Below are positions 1 to 12,001 of a DNA stretch of 64,000 nt, in pieces. The DNA lies in the NCBI RefSeq assembly GCF_009870125.1, contig NC_046681.1:8569001-8633000 (forward strand), read 5' to 3'. Source of the stretch: Drosophila pseudoobscura (Eukaryota > Arthropoda > Insecta > Diptera > Drosophilidae). The notes under the pieces were generated by a model, which saw only the letters and a program-made list of their open reading frames with translations, did no database searches and was not told the origin of the DNA. The position numbers and the translations under genes are program-made. Numbering within the stretch: the stretch's first letter is position 1; each line of letters starts with the position of its first letter.

Positions 1-3000
1 TTTGCACTTGGACAGATCTGCCTGTGGCCCACTGTGCAGTCAATGGCATTTATAAGTATCTGTATATATTTGTATTTTTTTTTATGTCTGACTGTCTGCC
101 AGAAAAAAGCACTCCCACAGTTTTTGTTGTGTGTTTGGCTTTTCATCGACAGCAAACGGCAGCAACAAAAAGCCATGCCAAAAAAAAGTCGCCAACGTCA
201 CCAAGAAAATGCCAGCCTGTGTGCTTGTCCCTCCCCCCTACCCCCCATCCCCACCGCCCCACTGCGCACCTCTGTCCAACCCTTTGCTGGCCTGGCCCAA
301 TCAATCAGCAGACCAGACCAGACCCCATGCGGCCCGCGGCCCCTGGCCAGACCAGAGACCCCGGAATTTTCCCTCCGTTTTCCATTTCTTGGTTCGTTTT
401 GGCTCAAAATATTTTCATTCTGACTGACTGGCTGTCTGTCTGGGAATTTTTCAATTGTGACCGCAAAGAGGACGCAAAATTGAGGAAAATTTACGGACAA
501 AGGAAATGCAGGTGCGATACGATGAATGCGAACTCCTGGGCAGACTTGAACTCCGTAATTTGCATCCATGGAACACGAATCAATTTCACCCCCCACTGCA
601 CTGGAGGTCAGAGACCATTTTGGGCATAGGGTAGTGTTTAAATTATGAAGATCTTCCACTGATTATCTCTAATGTCCCTATTATCATGAAACAACTTTTT
701 TGAACGTTTTCATTCAATATTTATAATATTCTTATAGTTTTTCTTTATTTAATTATTCTTTTAAATACCTTTCATTCAGTTTTCTTTCTTTGATATATTG
801 TAATATCATTATTTTCTTTTATTCTTATATTGCTTTCTTTGTGCGCGTTCTTTGTACCTGCCTTTGTTTTACGATTTAATATCGGAATTATTGTGCAAAT
901 AAACAGCATTATTGATAAGTCAAGGGCCTGGACGGGGCTGCCTTATCGCTTTGCTTTTTGTTTGCCTTCGATTCGGTTTGTTCTGTGGGCTCCGAACAAC
1001 AATTAAATAATTGCTCTTTGGTTTCAAAGTTCAAAAGTACAGATACAGTGTGCAAGCACAGTGATGACTCAATGTGGAGAACCGCTGCAAGCGAAATGCG
1101 TTAATTTTCGAAAACAATTGAGCACTAATCAATTATCAATTAAATGGCGGCGAGCGGCCACATGGGTAGCATTTACTGTAAAAATGTGTATTTTTTTACA
1201 AGCACAATAAATACATAAATAAATAAATTGGCAACAGACACAGGCACGCACGAGTTTTCCTTTTTCTTTGCATCAATTTGCGTTTCGTTTCCAATTGTGC
1301 CAAAGCCAATAATAATTGACATAAATGGCGCGGACAGAGGGCGGCGAATGGGGGATCCATCCCACAGAAGGGGGGGCAGAAATGAAAGCAAGGCACAGCC
1401 ACATAAATGGAGAAATATTCAACGAAAACGCTGACACAACCCCACAAATTTATTGATCAATTCTGATGGCTTCTCTGACGTACACAGAACAATGATCGGT
1501 CAAGCAAACAGCGGCTGATAAACTGTAGACAATACAGTGGTCGCTCGAAAAGAGGGAATACACAGAAATTCTTTATTCCTTATTCCTCAATGAAATTCGC
1601 TTGTTTTTGCGAGTTCTTTGAGTTTTTATCACTCTCTGTGTTCATTCTTGAAAGCAGTTTAAACATTTAACATTTATCTGTGGCTAGCTTTTTATACTCG
1701 TTCTTGATTGGAAAAAGGTTGAACTGTTTTTCATCGTTGAACGTTAAACTCTCTTGGTCGTGCTCTCATCTACTTGAAAGCTGTTGTATTGGTTGGAGCA
1801 TTGTAAATTTACGATCCGCTTAACAGCCTGATTCATTCCATTCCTTTGTACGAGCGTCATTCAAGGTAACCGCTTGAGGGGCATTTTGCCACTCACTTGA
1901 AATGCAACAGCTCTGCATGCTGTCTCGCTCACTTCCTAACACAAATCCCCAATTAGCTCTCTGGAGGACATGTCTCCTTGAGACACATAATACGGGTGGC
2001 ATGGGAGTAGCAGTTATCCTTCACTCGGAGACGCATAAACGTTGTACAGCAGCGGTGGTGTGTGTCAGGCACATGACATGTATTTTTTTTTTGTATCTTT
2101 TGCTTTGGCGAAAAATAAATCTCGGGATTGACTCTCAATGGAAAACAACTATAGTTTATAGACTTAAATACTTAATTTTATTTAACCAACTCGAAGAATG
2201 AGAACTTCTGGATTGTAGCAACCACTGTAACCGTGCCTAGTATATACAAAAAAAAAGAAACCCGATGTTCTATTCTGTTCCATTGATTGTGTTTCAGTGT
2301 GTTACCCGTTCCGGGTTCGTTTTTGCCTTTTCTCGTTTGTTTCGTTTCCATGGCCATTAGAAACCGACCACTAGAGAGGCTGAAATTAAATTTAGACCAT
2401 GTTTATTTCGTTTAATTAGACACAACAACTGCAAGCAAATAAAATATTTATGTACCGACACAAGGCGAAAGGCAGGCGGGCATAGACAAATAGTACTACA
2501 AGTATTCGTATTCCTATTCCTATTCTGTTATTTCTACATGGTACTTGAAAACGTTAAACAAGTGTTTTGTTAATGTTTGTTGTTTGCTTTAAGTACTTCA
2601 AATGTGCATTGATTTGGTCCGAAATTCAACGAAAAGAACGCAGCAATTAAGACGGCTAAAGAATACTTGAATCGTTTAAGAAATCTCATAGGCTGGAGAA
2701 GCAGCCAGCTGTAGTTAGTATTACACATATAACAAAATATATTGCCAAATCGTACAAACGTAAAAGACAGAAATAAATAAAAAAAAAAACAAGAGAAAAA
2801 GAAATAAATAAATAAATAAGAGAAAAAGAAATAAATAAATAAATACGAGAAAAAGAAATAAATAAATAAGAATAAAATAATAAATAAGAGAAAAAAAAAA
2901 TAAAAAAACAACAAAAAATAAAAATTAAATAAAGAAAAAGAAACAAATTATAGTAATAAAACAAAACTATTTAAAAAACAGGGATTCAAAATAATTAAAA

Positions 3001-3055
3001 TTCAGAGATACAAAAAAAAGTGTATAAATAAAATATACAGAAATAAAAATATAAA
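1..3055. other. Non-coding DNA upstream of the Basigin exons
   Basis: I see no convincing exon here. Open frames are short, lack splice context and read through low-complexity sequence. The stretch is moderately AT-rich with C-rich patches near 225-300. From about 2,770 to 2,960 it becomes a degenerate AAATAAAT / GAGAAAAAGAAATA tandem array. Given the downstream gene, this is most simply Basigin intron or 5' flank, but that is inference. Confidence 0.5.
2770..2960. repeat. AAATAAAT / GAGAAAAAG degenerate tandem repeat
   Basis: Repeated units of AAATAAAT interrupted by GAGAAAAAGA blocks occur at least four times in a row, then decay into A-rich sequence. The opposite strand therefore encodes a spurious Phe/Tyr/Leu-rich frame that is not a gene. 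Confidence 0.8.
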
Positions 3056-4193
3056 CGAGGGGGAACGTTGTGAGTTGCTACGGACACCGCAACTCTACAG
3101 TTATACCCGATACTAAGTCAGTATGGCTCTCCTCCGGCAGATGGCGCTCATATTAAGCGACACGACAAAGAGTGTGTGCGAGAGAGACAAAAAATCAGTC
3201 TGAGCGTGACGTCGGGCGCTGCATAGCCAGTGAAAATTGGTTTGTTCCTTTTGGCTATAAAAATGACCTGATCTGATCCAAATTCAGCAACCGGATAGAT
3301 ATGGTCATTCTCTATGATTCTGCGTTTTTAGTTTTCTCAAATCTGCAATATTGTGGATGGCACAGATTTTCGTCCTTTGTGGGGGCGGATGGGGGTGGGG
3401 CGAAATTCTGAGATATACGTTTTATAGTGACATCTTAAAGGAGTGTGTGTACGAAATTTGGTTACTCTAGCCTTAATAGTCTCTGAGATTTGTGGTTGCC
3501 CCAGATTTTCGTCCTTTGCGGGGGCGGAAGGGGGTGTGGAGAAATTTGGACACGAAACGGTCAAGGTCCGATATCACAGGAGTGTGGATACCAAATTTGG
3601 TTGCTCTAGCTCTTATGGGTTCTGAGATCCTTGAACTCATATTTTGGAATTGGCAAAACCGACCATGAAACCTGTGTGTTAGAGTGAGACAGAGCGAGAA
3701 AGAGTGAAATTGTTTTCTTGATGCTGGCTATAATAATAATACGATCCAGTTCAGATTCTGCAGTCTAAAAGATATGGTAATTCTCTACGATTCTGCGTTT
3801 TTAGTTTTCTCGTATCGTCAAAATTGTGGATGCCACAGATTTTCGCCCTTTGTGGGGGCGGAAGTGGGCGGGGCAAAGTCTTGAAATATTTTTGGAGCAG
3901 TGACATATCACAGAAGTCTGGATCCAAAACATTGTTGCTCTAGCTCTTATAGTCTTTGAGCATTAGGCGCTGAAGGGGACGGACAGACGGACAGACGGAC
4001 GGACGGACAGACGGACAGACGGACGGACGGACAGACGGACAGACAGACATGGCTCAATCGACTCGGCTATTGATGCTGATCAAGAATAAATATACTTTAT
4101 GGGGTCGGAAACGATTCCTTCTGGACGTTACACACATCTACTTTCACCACAAATCTAATATACCCCAATACTCATTTTGAGTATCGGGTATAA
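3056..4193 (+). mobile_element. DINE-1/INE-1-like helentron (non-autonomous), copy 1
   Basis: The element starts at CGAGGGGGAACG and ends at the hairpin ATACTCA-TTT-TGAGTAT followed by CGGGTATAA. A perfect 14-base subterminal inverted repeat is visible: TTATACCCGATACT at 3101-3114 and its complement at 4180-4193. A second hairpin, AGTTGC/GCAACT, sits at 3074-3095. A GACGGACA microsatellite lies near the 3' end. Subterminal inverted repeats, an internal microsatellite and a 3' stem-loop are the established layout of DINE-1 helentrons. No transposase-type ORF is present, so it is non-autonomous. A second, internally deleted copy lies at 56,708-57,551 and a fragment in inverse orientation near 59,831. 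The family name is from memory of the structure, not from a database match. Confidence 0.75.
3974..4047. repeat. GACGGACA/GACAGACG microsatellite inside the helentron
   Basis: Alternating GACG and GACA tetramers run for roughly 70 bases just before the 3' terminal segment of the helentron. This is the variable microsatellite core typical of DINE-1-type elements. The second copy at 56.7 kb lacks this block entirely. Confidence 0.85.
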
Positions 4194-5167
4194 AAATACA
4201 AAAGATAGTCAAAAATAAATTAAATACAAAAAAAAAGTAAGTAAAAAAATTGTTAAAAAATAAATTAAATACAAAAAAAAGAAACAGCAAGCAAAAAAAT
4301 GGGTTAAAAATAAAATAATTAAATTAAAAATAAAATTAAGCCTTCTATAGTGCCTCTGAGTCATTTTTACCCAAAAATGGAAGGACCTTTGGTACTCTTC
4401 CTGCCACGCATACAAGACACCCATGTGTGCTCTACGCAGACAATCCCACAGCAACAAACAAACAAAAAGAAAAAGATAAATGAATGGAACAGTAGAACGG
4501 AGAACAGAGAGCGGAGAGCGGAGAATGCAAAGTACAAAATCCATTTTTCAAGTTCCTGGCTGCCTCGTATGCCAACTATTTAATCCCATGTATTATCCAT
4601 CTGTCTTGTTTCCGGCCATTAAGGGTATTCCAGGCTAAGCTGCTGTCACGTTTCGATGAATCATTAACTATCGATAGTAGCTGCGGCGGCATCCCTGCCA
4701 CCAATTTATTTGCTGTAAAAGTTTACGGTAACTGTTGTTGTTGCTATTGCCTGCTTGTTTCTTCCTTCCGCTGCTTTCCGTTCTGCTGCCACACATCTTC
4801 TTCCTGTACAGCGGCAGCGGCAGTGGCAGCGGCAGTGGCGGTGGCGGCGGACATGTTTGTTTGTTTTGAGGTTAAACTGCACAACTTTGTCAGAGATATG
4901 GTAGTGCTTAGTAGTGGGGGGCATGGGGATGCTGTCGAGTACACACACACACACACATGTGTGCACTACTATTATCGCACGGGTAGTTCGGGCCAGACCA
5001 GAGCGCGCCTCGTCATTTTCATATTCATTTTGGCTGGCTTTTGCTAATTTTAAAATAGACGAAACAATTTTTGTATTTTAATTTACAGCAACCCATACCC
5101 ATACAGACCCCCGCCGCACACGCACGCATAGACCAGACCAGACATGGCCAAAAATACGAAACTTAGG

Positions 5168-5530
5168 GAGCCGAATATTTTGATACCCTTTGCAGAAAAG
5201 AAAAATTAATTATTTTAGTTGTAAAAAAAACTAAAAAAAAATAGAAAAATAAAATATTACTAAAAATAGAAAAATCGACAAAAATATGAAAATTAGGAAA
5301 ATATAGCAAATTAAAATTAAAGAATAAAACACTATAATAATAAGATTAAAAATAAATTTTAAAAATGGAAAACAAAAAAAATATATATTAAAATAAATAT
5401 TAATTTTTAAACGAAAATAATAAAATAAATAAAAACAAAAAAATAAAAAAACTTTACAAAAAACTATAAATAAAAACTTTAAATTCATTCATTAAATAAA
5501 AACATTAATCAGTTAAATTGAAAAAATATA
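5168..5530. repeat. A-rich low-complexity block
   Basis: About 360 bases consisting almost entirely of A and T, with A runs separated by single T, C or G. The minus strand reads as a Phe/Ile/Leu-rich frame purely because of composition. No gene is implied. Confidence 0.8.
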
Positions 5531-7296
5531 TACATATAATCTAGGCAAAGTATTTTTAAACAAAAAACTAGTTCCCAACGGCTCAGACATTTATGAATAT
5601 ATAGACTCTTTGATCAAGAATATACCTACATACATATTTATGTGGTGTTGTATGGAGATGCAATCTCTATGCCAACAACTGTTCAAAATCGTAATACCTC
5701 CTCCGGCCAAGGGTATACATATACTCGTACAAAAGCACAGACACACGCGAGACACATGACTCGATGCCATCTCGCTGACGTCTCTCCTTCCGCTCTAGCA
5801 ATCTGCTTTGCCCTGCCCTGCCCCCCCGCGGCTCCCCCACTGCCACCGCCTTTGTTGTGTTTGCTTTTCGTCGCGTAACTCGGCTGCGTATTTAAATATT
5901 TATTTATAAATCTCGGGTCTGATTATGATAAGGATGATAATGATAATCACAATAATGGTTAGTTGGCGCTTTTTAAAAATGTGACACACCGTCGTCGCCC
6001 CACACCACCCTACAAAGCAGCAGCCCCCTCTCGCCCCTTATTCGTATCAACTTTGCTTTGTTCCCTGTGTGCAAAGGTATATACAGATATATCTGTATCT
6101 GTATGTGTTAATGTATCTATAGCTGTGTGTGTGTATGTGCGCTTGGGTTGTTTGTCAAGTTTAGCGCTTCTTTGCATCTAATTGCCTTTTCGCATGCAAT
6201 TTATTTAATGAACTCTCTTTGTTTTTCCCTTCTGTTGTTGTTTCGTGCGTTTGCCTTGGCGTTCACTGACCCATCGATTCCGATCGATACATTTCCATTG
6301 CGATCCGGTCTGTCGATCGTTTGTTGCCTTCCAATTGAATCAATCAGTCAGTCACTTGAGAAGTGCAGGAACAACACACATCTTGAACATTTCCCAACAA
6401 ACTGTGTATTATGTAATTAGACAATTCTTTATGGGGTCTGTACTGTACGGGTTGGGTAAATAAAGGGTAAATTGGAAAATGCTATTGCGAAAATCCCACA
6501 ATTATTCAATTAGTTGAAAAAAATAAATTGTTTTAAATGGTAGGAGATTGTTTGATATTTGATTGATATTATTTTTAATTAATTTATTAATTTATAAAAA
6601 AATCAAAGAAATAAATGAATAAAAAAAAGAAACTATGTATTTAAAGGGAGATCTGAACTTTACCAAATAGAGAGGGTTTTATAAAACGTTTTGTTTTAAA
6701 TATCATAAAGATTTTGCCCTGTTTTGTGGAGGAGCATAATTTCCTTTTCATTCTTCAAATATCAGCATGAAAATCCATTATTTATTGATAAGATATCATG
6801 AAATACAAGTAACATATCTATCGCAGTTTTTCAATGACTCTCAACTCTTTCCTTTGTAATTCTTCCATTAAAATGATGGCGATTAATGGTGTGAATAAAT
6901 GTAGTATGATCAGCATGAAAACCAAGAAAACGAAGTAAACAAAATTAAGGGTTATTCAGCGTATTTGTAGCCCACTTTTGAGAGTGAACAAAAAATCAAG
7001 TATACGACCCCCTCTGGGGGTTTTTTTCCCTGAAGAACAACAGTTTTGGAACGCTAAGGGGATCTACTATTAATGGGAAATATATCGAAATATTTCATTT
7101 GGCAGTTTTTGTTGCGACTCTTAAAGCCACCCATTTCCCCTTCTCATAATTATCCATTACTAATAGGGGGCAAAACTTTCGGAGGAAACTTTCGAAATCT
7201 GATTCCTATAAAGTTTGAAAAATGTTTCGCCCGGGGCTTCCCAAAGAGTTTTCCCTGTCCATGCTGTTGCTGGGAAAGCTTAACTTAATAATACCA

Positions 7297-7300
<4 letters not shown>

Positions 7301-7329
<29 letters not shown>
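7301..7329. repeat. (AC)n microsatellite
   Basis: An uninterrupted AC dinucleotide run of about 29 bases. Similar tracts occur at about 8,357-8,379 (TG), 9,302-9,323 (TG), 13,307-13,354 (AC, just after a Basigin donor site), 23,641-23,664, 25,440-25,470 and 26,778-26,800 (AC). AT-dinucleotide runs lie at about 23,199-23,222 and 42,666-42,686. Confidence 0.9.
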
Positions 7330-7332
<3 letters not shown>

Positions 7333-10133
7333 ACCCGCAACAGTTATGGCCTGGTGTTAATTAATTTTTAATTTAATTTTTTTTTTTTTATATTTAGCCT
7401 GTTTTGCAGCCCCTTGCGGCTTTTGTGTTGTGCAGTGTAATTCGCGCACTTTGGCATTCTTTTTCGCGGCTTTTTGCAAATTCTGTGTGTAAATTTTAAT
7501 TTAATTGCTTTTGGCCATAAGAGCAACAGCAGAGAGCAACAGCAGACAGCCACAGCGATTCTAAGCAAATCCAAACACAAAGTATTACAACAAAAGATAC
7601 AGATATACAGGGCGGCCATTTGTTCGACTTTGTATTGCCCTGTTTTTCGCCAGAGCACAGCCCCACTAAAATGAGTTCATTAAAAACCAATAAAAACCCG
7701 ATGCATGATTGGTGGAAAATAAAAGACTTACGACTAGGGGATACCTGCGTACCTACAAAAAATGTGCATGTATCGCCATAACCTTAATGGAGCGCTGTCC
7801 AGCGACACACGACACGACATGTCTGTTGTTTTTGCCATGCTCGGGCATTCTCTTTTGTAGCATTCGCTTGTGCGTGTCGAGCATTAATGTGAGGCATCAA
7901 GAAGGAAAGCCGGAACGTGCCCGTATCTACATCTTTTGCGAAATAGAGGAAAATTAAAACATATTTTTTGGTTAGAAATATAAAAGACTTTTCTTATGAT
8001 CCTGATCAACCTTCTACTCAACCCAGCGTACAAGCGGGTCTATGCAGAAAGATGTACAAATGCAATATTTGTTTCAGACATTCTTACACACTTTCGAAGA
8101 AAGACATGCACATGCATGTTCGATTGTGGGCCTGCTAATTTGTACGCACATGAAGGAACGGAACGGAACGGAACGGCGGGCACAGGCAGAGACGGAGACA
8201 GAGACAGAGACAAATACCTATAACAATATGTCACAATCTATGGGGATGATGTAGAGCGCCAGAGGTTTATAGACTACAGGCAGTCCCATAAATTTGATTA
8301 AATAAAGTTTTAGTTTTTGCGCTTTTTGACGGTGCTTTCTCTCTCGCCACAGTCTCTGTGTGTGTGTGTGTGTGTGTGGACTCTGTCTCTTGTGTTCTCT
8401 GGCGCGCCCCGCATTCATTCGTTTTGTTCGTCTTTCTATTTGGCACAAGGAATGCGACAAAAACTATGTTAGATGAACAAGCAATAAACCATAAATTTCT
8501 TGTCAGTCCTACAACAACGCCTGAAAAAGCACAGCAACAACATGCATGGCGGTTAAACGTTTAGGGTTTGCCTCTCTTGGCCGAAAGAATCTGTAAAAAG
8601 TAGAGAGGTAGAGAGAAAGAGAGGTGAAGCACAAGCGAAAAAGGAGGAAAGGAAATTCTAAGGTGTGTTTATTTATTCCCCAGGGCTGGACATAGCCCAT
8701 GTAAATGCTGTAGTATTTGGTTTTTTTTTTGTAAGTATTTTCTTCGGTTCGTAACTCTCGACGAACCATCTTTAATTTACTCACTCACGTAAGTGAGTAA
8801 CTTTCTTAAAAAAGTAAATAAATTACAGAAATTTATAAATTAAAAAAATATATTAAATAATAAAAATATTAATTTTAAAAATAGATAAATTTAGAAAATT
8901 AATCAATTTACAAAATAAATAAATTTAAATAAATACATAAGAAAATAAAAAAGTAAAAAAATATAAATTAAATACTGAAATTAAATCTAAAAAAAAGGAA
9001 TGTTAAAATGTTCACCTAAAAATGTCATGATTTAAACTAAATGTATGAGTAAATTTAATATCATACTGATATTTTAATTGGAATAATTTAATATTAAAAA
9101 GTTTCTTCATAACCTCAATCTTTGGTGTGTTTGAGACAGACAAGTCCCACTGTACTACGTGTAAATACAAGTGTACATATGTACATCGTATGATTGCATC
9201 TTTTAGGTAATAGCACATTTCATCTTTTGGAATGTGAAAGCTTAAAGAGACAGTTACAGTTTGGGCCCTGTCGGAAGCCCTGGCACCTACCTGTACGTGC
9301 TTGTGTGTGTGTGTGTGTGTGTGCGTGACAGTGTTGTATAAATTTGTAATATTTCTTAGCTGTGTCCCCCGCTGCCCGCCCGTCTGCCGTGTGCAATATG
9401 CTTCCCTGTGCTGGCATTTTTCTCCTGTACACTGTCTTCTGCTTCTCTCTTTTACTCTCTCTCTCTCTCTGTGAGTGCTGTCCAAAGTGACAAAAGCATT
9501 TTCGGCGAGCATTGGGTGGCTAAATGCGATGGGTGCGGAGAGGGGGGCTTACACTTGGCGGGGTAAGTGCGGTACCGCGACTCGTGCATGTAACATTCAT
9601 GGTGTACCCTCGAGGAGAGGGTTTCGCTCTGCAGACGAAGATTCGGATGGCAACGATAAGCCCGAGATGAAATTGGCAATCCATAAGAACAAAATCTATC
9701 CTAGGGTATGTCAAATAGGAAAAATGTTGCGTGGAAAGAGAATTTTCTAGCCTAAAATTGTTTAGAAATTATAATCCATACGATCCCTGGTTTGAATCTG
9801 AATTCATGTGGGTTCAATCTTGGATTATTGGATCTGTACAGGGTATCAATTACTTCGAACCCCAAGGGCTAGCCTTTCCACAATAAATTGTTGGTGTTCT
9901 GCAGATGTGTCTGTGTGTGTCTTTGTGTGTGTTTGTGAGTGCGGAAAAATCTACATTTCTTTGCGCTTAATTTTTCCACAGACAGAACAAAAGGCGTGTA
10001 GCCAGGCAGCCGTGCAGGCAGGAAGAAAAAAGGGAGGAGAAAATGTCAGCAGATGGCGAAAAGAGACGTAAACACACTCGTAATTGAACTACAGTTATGT
10101 GCAGTACGAGTGTATGTATGTACAGGGTAACAG

Positions 10134-10171
10134 GCTGACTGACTGACGGACTGACTGACTGACTGACGGAT
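10134..10171. repeat. CTGA tetramer array
   Basis: Repeats of CTGACTGA and CTGACGGA run for about 38 bases. This is simple-sequence DNA with no coding meaning. Confidence 0.8.
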
Positions 10172-10551
10172 GTGTGTGTGACGTGTGTGCCCGAACGGTG
10201 TACGGCGGGGGGAAAGGAGAAACGTGCGTTGACATGTCGGCGCGATAAGGATAAAGAAATTGTCCGTTTGGATGACTCGTTTAATCAGCTGATAAGATTG
10301 TGTGTTTATTCTTTCGCGCGTTTTGTAAAACATCCGCTAACAAAACATACTCTTACATACAACAATTACACAAATATTTATGGGCCATTTCGGGATTGTG
10401 TTATCATCCCCCCACATACAGACACACACACTCGACGATAACAACTCTGCTGTCGGGCTTGTGTTGCCAGCAAAATCCAACAAGTTAATGGCCCAAGGTT
10501 TGCATCATGGCCAGGTCTTTGGGGGTGGTAACGGGCGGGATTATGCAGTTC

Positions 10552-10650
10552 AAACCGGTCCCATCATTGACGTCATTGTTGAGGGGGTTTCTTTTGGCCT
10601 GGCCAAACGATGATGCAGTTGCTACCAGACAGCCATTGACGTCATCGTTA
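10552..10650. promoter_or_regulatory. Candidate CRE-containing regulatory patch
   Basis: Two perfect CREB/ATF palindromes TGACGTCA lie at 10,568-10,575 and 10,637-10,644, each in the context ATTGACGTCAT. Between them, near 10,594-10,606, is a near-palindrome TTGGCC-T-GGCCAA. Two identical 8-mers with matching flanks inside 70 bases of otherwise AT-rich DNA suggest an enhancer patch. Function and target (Basigin is nearest) are inference. Confidence 0.35.
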
Positions 10651-11956
10651 CGGTTATCAATGTAGAACAACGTTTGATCAAAAGCTGAAATTGAAAAAAT
10701 ACTACCGTAACAGCGTGTGACCTGAACTTATTTTTACGGGAAAATCCAAGAGCTGAAGCGGTTAGACCTTGAAAAAATTATGATTTAAAGTACTTTGCGG
10801 AAGAACCCATTAAAGAATTCAGCAAAAAAACAAATTCTTGAAATTTATTCATTTTCAGACTAATTAACTTACTATTTAATGGCTATAAAATATACATTTT
10901 CAAAGAGGAAGAAATTCTGTTACTTGGGGTTAGTTCAATTATCTTTTGGATTATCCATCAATTGCCTGTGTCATGCCCTAACAATGTATTTGTTTTGGGT
11001 TTCTTGGGGCTGAACTTGGGTATACTTGTTCGCAGCGCCCAAAAGAAACAGTAGTGTTGTTAAGTTTTTATTAATATTGGAAGTTTATCAAAGTATCAAA
11101 TAGTAAACCCCATTTTCATCTTCTATCTCTATACTCATACGCCAAATGTTTCAGTAGAATTCCCAGAATTTGTGGACACAACTTTCCCACACTATAAATC
11201 TGTTTCTCAACACATAACGATTATAGATACAGATTTATTCTCGAAGAAAAGCAAATGTGACTCTCTTGATCTTTATCTCTATTTCTACAACTTCACTCTC
11301 TTTCTCTGCACACAACCATTATATCTTTCTCTGTCTCAATCTTTCCACCACCAAAAACTATCGATTAAGTTACGGTAAATCACTCAGAGTGTAGCCCCAG
11401 CCAATGCCCATTTATCGATACATAAATTAATGTTAATTTCCAGCATTTACCTAAACAAATCTTCTCGGTTATAATTCTATTTAAGTTGTATTTATTTATT
11501 TGTTTTTTCGTTCGGATTGTGTGTGTTTTTTCCTATGAAAATATGTTCATACGTACATCTAGTATGTAAGTGTGTTTTATTAGCCCCCCGCCCTACCCCC
11601 AGCATAAGAATTTCGATCAAATATATATATATATTTTGCAACTTGGCGCTGAAATCAAATAATCGCTCGAAACTACAGGATCAACCAGCAATTAAATCCA
11701 ACCATAAAAGAAAAAAAAAACCGAAACAAACCAAAAGCAAAACCACCTAAATGTAAGCCCACCCCACCATTAATCGTTGGCACACAGCTACTATCTGATT
11801 AGATTAGTTTATAAATTAAATTACATTCTAGATTTCTTTTGGGTTTCGACTTTTGTTTCGATTTTCGCTTATGGTTTTCTAAGTTCAAATCGAATCGATT
11901 CGAATACTACTTGTAATCGATCTTGTCACTGATCTCTGTGTAAACCCCCCTCCAAA

Positions 11957-12001
11957 ATGCTGCTGCTGCTGATTGTTTTCCCCCATGGGAGTAGCCAATG
12001 A
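11957..12001 (+). other. Kozak-matched ATG and signal-peptide-like start, out of frame by one base
   Basis: The ATG at 11,957 sits in CAAAATG, a good Drosophila start context. It encodes M-L-L-L-L-I-V-F-P, a signal-peptide-like core, then hits TGA at 11,999. The Basigin long-form exon continues in the frame one base away, starting ATG GGA GTA GCC at 11,985. A run of five C (11,980-11,984) separates them; a run of four would join signal peptide and exon. Alternatively the pyrimidine tract is a 3' splice site ending in TAG at 11,994, giving a phase-1 exon starting at 11,995. Confidence 0.5.

Larger units (their letters stand above)
4194..11956. other. Non-coding, microsatellite-rich DNA (probable Basigin intron or 5' flank)
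   Basis: No exon can be supported. The stretch contains AT-rich low-complexity DNA (5,168-5,530 and 8,800-9,010), several (CA)n/(TG)n tracts and a CTGA tetramer array near 10,134-10,171. It also holds two TGACGTCA palindromes near 10.6 kb. A frame at about 9,529-9,750 has higher sequence complexity and a strong GTAAGT donor at 9,555. It has no homology I recognise and no signal peptide, so I do not call it. Confidence 0.5.

Noticed and set aside
2570..2964. Phe/Tyr-rich minus-strand frames
   Set aside because: Produced by the AAATAAAT low-complexity repeat, not a membrane protein.
3056..4193. Possible protein-coding transposon at 3-4 kb
   Set aside because: No transposase, Rep or helicase frame; only short frames across subterminal repeats, so annotated as non-autonomous.
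7301..7329. CRISPR-like or structured array in repeat-rich stretches
   Set aside because: All periodic sequences are simple microsatellites in a fly genome; no spaced unique units.
9475..9750. Plus-strand frame of about 90 codons with a strong internal GTAAGT donor at 9,555
   Set aside because: No recognisable homology, no signal peptide for a Basigin first exon, and the only ATG (9,529) gives 11 codons before the donor. Kept only as a remark.
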